DNA of 7,413 bases from CAYSWS01 sp964434935 (lineage in GTDB: Bacteria; Patescibacteriota; WWE3; UBA101185; UBA10185): positions 1 to 7,413 of the forward strand of contig CAYSWS010000021.1 of assembly GCA_964434935.1 (NCBI GenBank), written 5' to 3'. A program made the position numbers and the translations under genes. The notes under the pieces are model-generated. The model saw nothing but the letters and a program-made list of their open reading frames with translations. It made no database searches and was not told the origin of the DNA. Shown here piece by piece: positions 4,206 through 7,413 of the stretch (its first letter is position 1; each line of letters opens with the position of its first letter).

Positions 4206-5978
4206 ATGTGCGGCATATTCGGATACTATTCGACCAATGATGACGACAGCGCCTTTGAGGTTATCCACAAAGGCCTCAAAAGACTGGAGTACAGGGGCTA
4301 TGACTCGTGGGGCATATCCCTTTTACAACCGGGCGGCATAAAAACCTACAAAACCACTGATGGTCTCGATAAAAAGCCGGATAAACCCGCCATTAAAGCA
4401 AATACAGGCATCGGGCACACCAGATGGGCTACACATGGAAAAGTGACTAAAAATAACGCGCACCCCCACTTTTCCACCGATGGTTCTTTTGTCCTAGCCC
4501 AAAACGGTATTGTGGAAAACTATCTGGAATTGAAAGGATTTTTGAGCCAACAGGGTTATAAATTTACCACGCAAACCGATACAGAGATCATCGTCAAATT
4601 GATCGAACACTGGCGTAAAAAAACTCCTGATCTTGAGCAAGCAGTCATAAAAGCCTTTAAAAAACTCAAGGGCAGGAACACCATAATAATTCTTACCACA
4701 GAAAACACTATCATAGCCATAAAAAACGGCTCCCCTTTGACCGTAGGCATAGCAGACGGGGCTTGGTTCTTTTCTTCGGATACACTTTCTTTTTCCAACC
4801 GCACAGATAAAGCCGTGATACTGGATAACGGCCAAATGGCCGTGCTTGATGACCGCGGTTTGAGATTCAAGGAAATTGCCACCGGTAAAGTTATCCACAA
4901 AAAACCCGAAAACCTGGACCACAAACAGAGCAAAATAGATAAAGAGGGTTTTGACCACTTTATGCTCAAAGAGATCGTAGAACAAAAAAATGCTGTCCTG
5001 GAAGCTACAAACTATAGTTTGGCAGAGCTCAAGCCTCTGCTTGAATTGATCGGGCACAGCCGTCAGGTTTTCACCCTGGGAGCCGGAACAGCCAGTCATG
5101 CGGCCGGACAGACAGCTTACTTTTTGCGAAACATTGCCGGGATAAAGGCCGTTGAACTGGCATCCTATGAGGTGAGCAGTTTTGCAGAAATATTCGACAA
5201 AAAAACCGTGGTCTTGGCTTTTAGCCAGAGCGGAGAAACAGCCGATTCCCTAGAGGCCATAGAATTAGCAAAAAGTAGCGGGGCAAAAATAGTTTCCCTG
5301 GTCAACATGATGGGCTCAACCATGTCCAGGGAATCAGATCTGGAATATTACCTGCGGGTAGGTCCGGAAATTTGCGTAGTTTCCACCAAGGCCTTCACTG
5401 GGAAAGTGGCCTGGGGATACTTGCTGGCAAATTCGCTGAGGGGAAAGTTTACTGTCACCAAAAAGGAGCTGGAGGCGACTTCGTCAAAGCTGGGTTCTTT
5501 TTTGAAACCAAAGCTTTTTTCCCAGATAGAGAACTTGTCCAAAATGCTGGTGAAAAAAGAGCACATTTTTGTCCTTGGAAGGGGTCAGAATTACTACATT
5601 GCCAAAGAGGGAGCGCTTAAGATCAAGGAAACTTCCTATAGACACGCGGAGGCTTTTTCCGCCGGTGAGCTCAAACACGGCGTCATAGCCCTAATTGAAA
5701 GTGGAACACCGGTCATATGCATCATTTCCGAAGACGAAGAAAAGCAAAATATGCTGAGTGCCATATCTGAGATAAAAGCCCGCGGTGGGTTGGTCATAGG
5801 AATAGCTAAAAAAGACCACAAGTTGTTCGATAAATTTATAAGAACACCTGAACTAGGCGGGCTGGACAGTCTAGCCAACGTTATTCCTTTTCAACTGCTG
5901 GGCTATTACATGGGTAAGCTGCAGGGGTTCGATCCTGACAAACCGAGAAATTTGGCCAAAAGTGTGACCGTTAAATAA
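4206..5978 (+). CDS. glmS: Glutamine--fructose-6-phosphate aminotransferase (isomerizing)
   Basis: It converts fructose-6-phosphate and glutamine to glucosamine-6-phosphate and glutamate in the cytoplasm, the first step towards UDP-GlcNAc for peptidoglycan. At 590 residues it is near full length (E. coli about 609). The N-terminal glutaminase domain starts MCGIFG, with nucleophile Cys2, which fixes the start at 4206. It continues with HTRWATHG (71-78), NAHPH (84-88) and NGIVENY (100-106). Two SIS sugar-isomerase domains follow: FSQSGETADSLEA (339-351) and STKAFTGK (393-400), then HAEAFSAGELKHG (480-492) and the C-terminal PRNLAKSVTVK (580-590). Variant positions are Trp35 in YRGYDSWG (usually Ala), Gln99 before NG (usually His) and Val493 after KHG (usually Pro). 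The core catalytic residues are present, so I expect an active enzyme. It is a single-gene unit with its own promoter and no clear terminator. Confidence 0.97.
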   Translation: MCGIFGYYSTNDDDSAFEVIHKGLKRLEYRGYDSWGISLLQPGGIKTYKTTDGLDKKPDKPAIKANTGIGHTRWATHGKVTKNNAHPHFSTDGSFVLAQNGIVENYLELKGFLSQQGYKFTTQTDTEIIVKLIEHWRKKTPDLEQAVIKAFKKLKGRNTIIILTTENTIIAIKNGSPLTVGIADGAWFFSSDTLSFSNRTDKAVILDNGQMAVLDDRGLRFKEIATGKVIHKKPENLDHKQSKIDKEGFDHFMLKEIVEQKNAVLEATNYSLAELKPLLELIGHSRQVFTLGAGTASHAAGQTAYFLRNIAGIKAVELASYEVSSFAEIFDKKTVVLAFSQSGETADSLEAIELAKSSGAKIVSLVNMMGSTMSRESDLEYYLRVGPEICVVSTKAFTGKVAWGYLLANSLRGKFTVTKKELEATSSKLGSFLKPKLFSQIENLSKMLVKKEHIFVLGRGQNYYIAKEGALKIKETSYRHAEAFSAGELKHGVIALIESGTPVICIISEDEEKQNMLSAISEIKARGGLVIGIAKKDHKLFDKFIRTPELGGLDSLANVIPFQLLGYYMGKLQGFDPDKPRNLAKSVTVK

Positions 5979-5989
5979 TATAACTCTCA

Positions 5990-6018
5990 TTGCTCTATAC
6001 GGCATAATATCCTATAAT
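5990..6018 (+). promoter_or_regulatory. Promoter of the small TPR operon
   Basis: TTGCTC (5990-5995) and a perfect TATAAT (6013-6018) are separated by 17 bases, with initiation expected near 6025. The leader is about 38 bases and carries a strong ribosome site. The operon can thus be expressed apart from glmS, although read-through is possible. Confidence 0.6.
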
Positions 6019-6050
6019 AGTCGAAATTACTTAATATCACAGGAAAATGG

Positions 6051-6057
6051 GGAGGAG
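6051..6057 (+). promoter_or_regulatory. Strong Shine-Dalgarno site of the 119-residue gene
   Basis: GGAGGAG, within a longer GGGGAGGAGA, lies five bases before ATG 6063 and fixes that start. Confidence 0.85.
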
Positions 6058-6062
6058 ACAAA

Positions 6063-6422
6063 ATGCTTGAGTACAACGGAGATTGCTTTAAGTTCGAAAG
6101 CGAAGCCTGGCGTGCTCAATTATTGATAGCCGATGGCGCCACAAACGCGGCACATCTGAACGGGAGAAAATCCGACTGGCGATCAGCTTTGAACAAATTT
6201 CGTAAGCTGCTTAATTCGGCAGAAAGCACAGAGGGCATGATCAAAGCCAATTGCGGTCTGGCAGAAAGTTTTATCGGCTTGAAAAATTTCAACCTGGCCA
6301 TAAGGTATGCCGGAAGAGCCGTAAAGCTTGCTCAAAGCCTTAAGGGTGATTGTCCAAATTTTCTCTATCAATTGGCTCAGGAAATGTATAACTTGTCTGC
6401 TCAAAAGCGTAAAAGTACCTAA
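6063..6422 (+). CDS. Small TPR-like protein of 119 residues, function unknown
   Basis: This is the first gene of a two-gene operon. It is soluble, with no signal peptide or membrane segment. The N-terminal third (1-35) has no recognised motif. From about 36 it is helical, with a TPR-like pattern: SALNKFRKLLNSA (41-53) as the back helix of one unit, then ANCGLAESFIGLKNFNLAIR (62-81) continuing to about 92 as a full unit, including the small residues and the GLK-F-LAI turn typical of TPRs. A final helix runs at about 98-113. TPR proteins usually act as protein-binding scaffolds, but no partner can be named from sequence. The stop codon overlaps the Shine-Dalgarno site of the next gene, so translation of the two is probably coupled. 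Confidence 0.8.
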   Translation: MLEYNGDCFKFESEAWRAQLLIADGATNAAHLNGRKSDWRSALNKFRKLLNSAESTEGMIKANCGLAESFIGLKNFNLAIRYAGRAVKLAQSLKGDCPNFLYQLAQEMYNLSAQKRKST

Positions 6423-6426
6423 GGAG
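6421..6426 (+). promoter_or_regulatory. Shine-Dalgarno site overlapping the upstream stop codon
   Basis: AAGGAG begins inside the TAA stop (6420-6422) of the 119-residue gene and lies seven bases before ATG 6434, an arrangement that favours translational coupling. Confidence 0.8.
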
Positions 6427-6433
6427 TCCCGTC

Positions 6434-6718
6434 ATGAATACGGCAGTGCAAGAAATAATAAACGCCAAGTACTTAAGGAGTCACGGAGACCCTCGAGGGG
6501 CCTTGGAGGTATTAAATTTCGCTCTGAAAACGGCCAGAAGGGAAAATGACCGCGCAGCTATGGCTGAAGCCCGCATGCTCATGGGGCATATCCATATCGA
6601 GCTCAGAGAATTTGATAAAGCTCTGCAACGTTTTAAGGAAGCCGAATCCTCCTATAGCTCCTGCGATCCGACGAAGGTGGTCGAGGCCAGAAGAATGATC
6701 GCTCAGCTTCAAGGCTAG
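6434..6718 (+). CDS. Small TPR protein of 94 residues, function unknown
   Basis: This is the second gene of the operon, 11 bases after the previous stop. The whole protein reads as about two TPR units: residues 5-35 (INAKYLRSHGDPRGALEVL at 9-27 with its turn at GDP) and 41-74 (AEARMLMGHIHIELREFDKA at 44-63, with Gly51, Glu59-Phe60 and Ala63-Leu64 at TPR-typical places), followed by a capping helix at about 80-92. There is no signal peptide or membrane segment and a single Cys (77). It probably serves as a small adaptor, perhaps with the 119-residue protein, since they are co-transcribed; this is inference. A strong terminator follows 21 bases after the stop. Confidence 0.83.
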   Translation: MNTAVQEIINAKYLRSHGDPRGALEVLNFALKTARRENDRAAMAEARMLMGHIHIELREFDKALQRFKEAESSYSSCDPTKVVEARRMIAQLQG

Positions 6719-6732
6719 AAATAACTAGAAAT

Positions 6733-6779
6733 AAAAAGAACCCCGTTATGTTTGGGCCCATACGGGGTTTTTCTTTTCA
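6733..6779. terminator. Bidirectional intrinsic terminator between the TPR operon and tRNA-Glu
   Basis: ACCCCGT (6740-6746) and ATG (6748-6750) pair with CAT (6759-6761) and ACGGGGT (6762-6768), with one bulged T. On the plus strand TTTTCTTTT follows and ends the TPR operon. On the minus strand TTCTTTTTAT follows and could end the tRNA-Glu transcript. Confidence 0.88.
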
Positions 6780-6785
6780 AAATGG

Positions 6786-6819
6786 TAACCCTAGGCAAAT
6801 GGTTGGTGACCCCTACGGG
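6786..6819 (-). repeat. Direct repeat copy 1: extra copy of tRNA-Glu 3' end plus flank
   Basis: These 34 bases are identical to 6861-6894. They contain the last 16 bases of tRNA-Glu (on the minus strand CCCGTAGGGGTCACCA) plus 18 bases of downstream flank. The rest of the tRNA is absent from this copy, so it is a fragment rather than a second gene. Confidence 0.95.
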
Positions 6820-6860
6820 TTCAATGAATACTTAATGAACGTAGTGAATTTAGTATGAAT

Positions 6861-6894
6861 TAACCCTAGGCAAATGGTTGGTGACCCCTACGGG
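6861..6894 (-). repeat. Direct repeat copy 2: genuine 3' end of tRNA-Glu plus flank
   Basis: This copy is identical to 6786-6819, offset by 75 bases. The upstream 16 bases (6879-6894) are part of the intact tRNA gene. The 41 bases between the copies (6820-6860) are AT-rich with an imperfect inverted repeat (ATACT...AGTAT) and hold no gene. Confidence 0.95.
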
Positions 6895-6954
6895 AATCGA
6901 ACCCGTGTTTCCAGGATGAGAACCTGGTGTCCTAGGCCACTAGACGAAGGGGCC
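6879..6954 (-). tRNA. tRNA-Glu (anticodon CTC)
   Basis: The minus strand folds as a full 76-base cloverleaf with CCA encoded. Acceptor GGCCCCT (6948-6954) pairs with AGGGGTC (6883-6889), with one G-U pair. The D arm GTCTAGTGGCCTAGGAC is characteristic of tRNA-Glu. The anticodon stem CCAGG/CCTGG encloses TTCTCAT (anticodon CTC, reading GAG). The T arm is ACGGG-TTCGATT-CCCGT. The discriminator base is A, followed by CCA at 6879-6881. Confidence 0.97.
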
Positions 6955-6980
6955 GCAAATAAAGCAAATCGGGCACAGCT

Positions 6981-6986
6981 ATTTTA
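6981..6986 (-). promoter_or_regulatory. -10 box of tRNA-Glu
   Basis: TAAAAT on the minus strand is placed to start the tRNA precursor about 20 bases before its mature 5' end. The -35 is not clear. These bases overlap the -35 of the divergent downstream gene. Confidence 0.4.
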
Positions 6987-7011
6987 CCAAAACAAAAATC
7001 CAAAGTATAAT
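6983..7011 (+). promoter_or_regulatory. Promoter of the 3'-terminal gene, leaderless
   Basis: TTTACC (6983-6988) and a perfect TATAAT (7006-7011) are 17 bases apart. The predicted start at about 7018 is directly next to ATG 7019, and there is no Shine-Dalgarno site, so the mRNA is probably leaderless. Confidence 0.65.
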
Positions 7012-7018
7012 GGGGCTA

Positions 7019-7413
7019 ATGTTTAGTGAGAAACAAAAAGTTAAAGCCATTGCCGCCTCTGCCTTGATCTATGTCATGTTCATTGGCTCCTACTGGTTTT
7101 TTTCCAGCTACAAACCCAAGGCTTTAAGTGAGGTCAGGGAAGTGCGCGGTTATCAAACCCAAAAAGAAACGGACGTTTTTGACCTTCCCTACCCCAGATA
7201 CGCGCAGGGGTTGGCTTCGGACCAAACGCTAAACACCAAAAAGTTCACCTTCCAAACAGATAAATCACCCCAAGAGATCCAGAATTTCTACAGCAATATT
7301 TTGCTGGGCGATGATTGGAAACTTAAAAAAGAAGGCTCAACAGATAACTTTTTTACTACCGAATACAAAAAAGGTGACCTGTCTGTGACCGTTTGGTCCT
7401 ACTTTGATGAAGA
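7019..7413 (+). CDS. Membrane-anchored protein of unknown function, 3' end cut by window edge
   Basis: My own reading from ATG 7019 gives 131 uninterrupted codons to the right edge. A short Lys-rich start (MFSEKQKVK) is followed by one hydrophobic segment (about 10-30) with no lipobox, so this is an N-in signal anchor with the remainder probably outside. The outer part begins with DLPYPRYAQG (55-64) and continues with FTFQTDKSPQEIQNFYSNIL (76-95) and DDWKLKK (98-104). This YP...T.D.P.E...FY...L...W pattern is widespread in small exported bacterial proteins of unknown role that carry one alpha/beta unit. I cannot assign a function. The start is supported by the TATAAT exactly seven bases upstream. 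Confidence 0.75.
   Translation, partial: MFSEKQKVKAIAASALIYVMFIGSYWFFSSYKPKALSEVREVRGYQTQKETDVFDLPYPRYAQGLASDQTLNTKKFTFQTDKSPQEIQNFYSNILLGDDWKLKKEGSTDNFFTTEYKKGDLSVTVWSYFDE

Noticed and set aside
4494..5878. Several long open frames opposite or within glmS
   Set aside because: They are overlapped by the clearly conserved GlmS frame, lack ribosome sites and show no domain signal.
6786..6894. CRISPR or tandem-repeat array
   Set aside because: There are only two copies, the repeat is a tRNA fragment, and the 75-base unit is not itself repeated.

Overview
The window looks like a chromosomal segment of a small-genome bacterium of the candidate phyla radiation (Patescibacteria, possibly a Microgenomates-like lineage). 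This is inferred from short accessory genes, moderate GC content, several apparently leaderless genes with a -10 box directly before the ATG, and a GlmS with the variant YDSWGI motif. The standard genetic code appears to apply: TGA ends the methyltransferase gene and TGG encodes Trp. The phylum call is tentative because there is no rRNA or ribosomal protein in the window.

Layout, left to right. Positions 1-817 (minus) hold a membrane-anchored or secreted LpqC/feruloyl-esterase-like hydrolase, cut by the left edge. It is divergent from a SpoU/TrmH-family RNA methyltransferase (874-1560, plus). The methyltransferase overlaps tail to tail by 14 bases with a thioredoxin-fold, peroxiredoxin-like protein (1547-2098, minus). 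Positions 2099-2571 contain no protein gene. They hold two tandem, highly structured minus-strand RNA loci (RNA A, about 2425-2548; RNA B, about 2152-2382). Each has a sigma70-type promoter with a 17-base spacer, strong long-range stems and a terminal hairpin followed by a T run. I recognise neither as a known RNA family, and they are the best candidates here for something undescribed. Upstream of them lies an anchored coiled-coil phosphodiester glycosidase (2572-3801, minus), divergent from a 72-residue helical protein (3875-4093, plus).

Next comes glmS (4206-5978, plus), encoding glucosamine-6-phosphate synthase, which makes the first amino-sugar precursor of peptidoglycan. It is followed by a two-gene operon of small TPR-like proteins (6063-6718) with its own promoter and a strong terminator. 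A tRNA-Glu(CTC) lies on the minus strand (6879-6954), and its 3' end plus flank is duplicated 75 bases away. The window ends in a membrane-anchored protein of unknown function (7019 to the right edge).

The genes do not form one obvious pathway. Common threads are the cell envelope (GlmS, glycosidase, anchored proteins) and two translation-initiation styles side by side: leaderless starts for the larger genes, and textbook Shine-Dalgarno sites for the three small helical/TPR genes. Both candidate RNAs carry CU-rich segments that could pair with such Shine-Dalgarno sites, which is a testable but unproven link.
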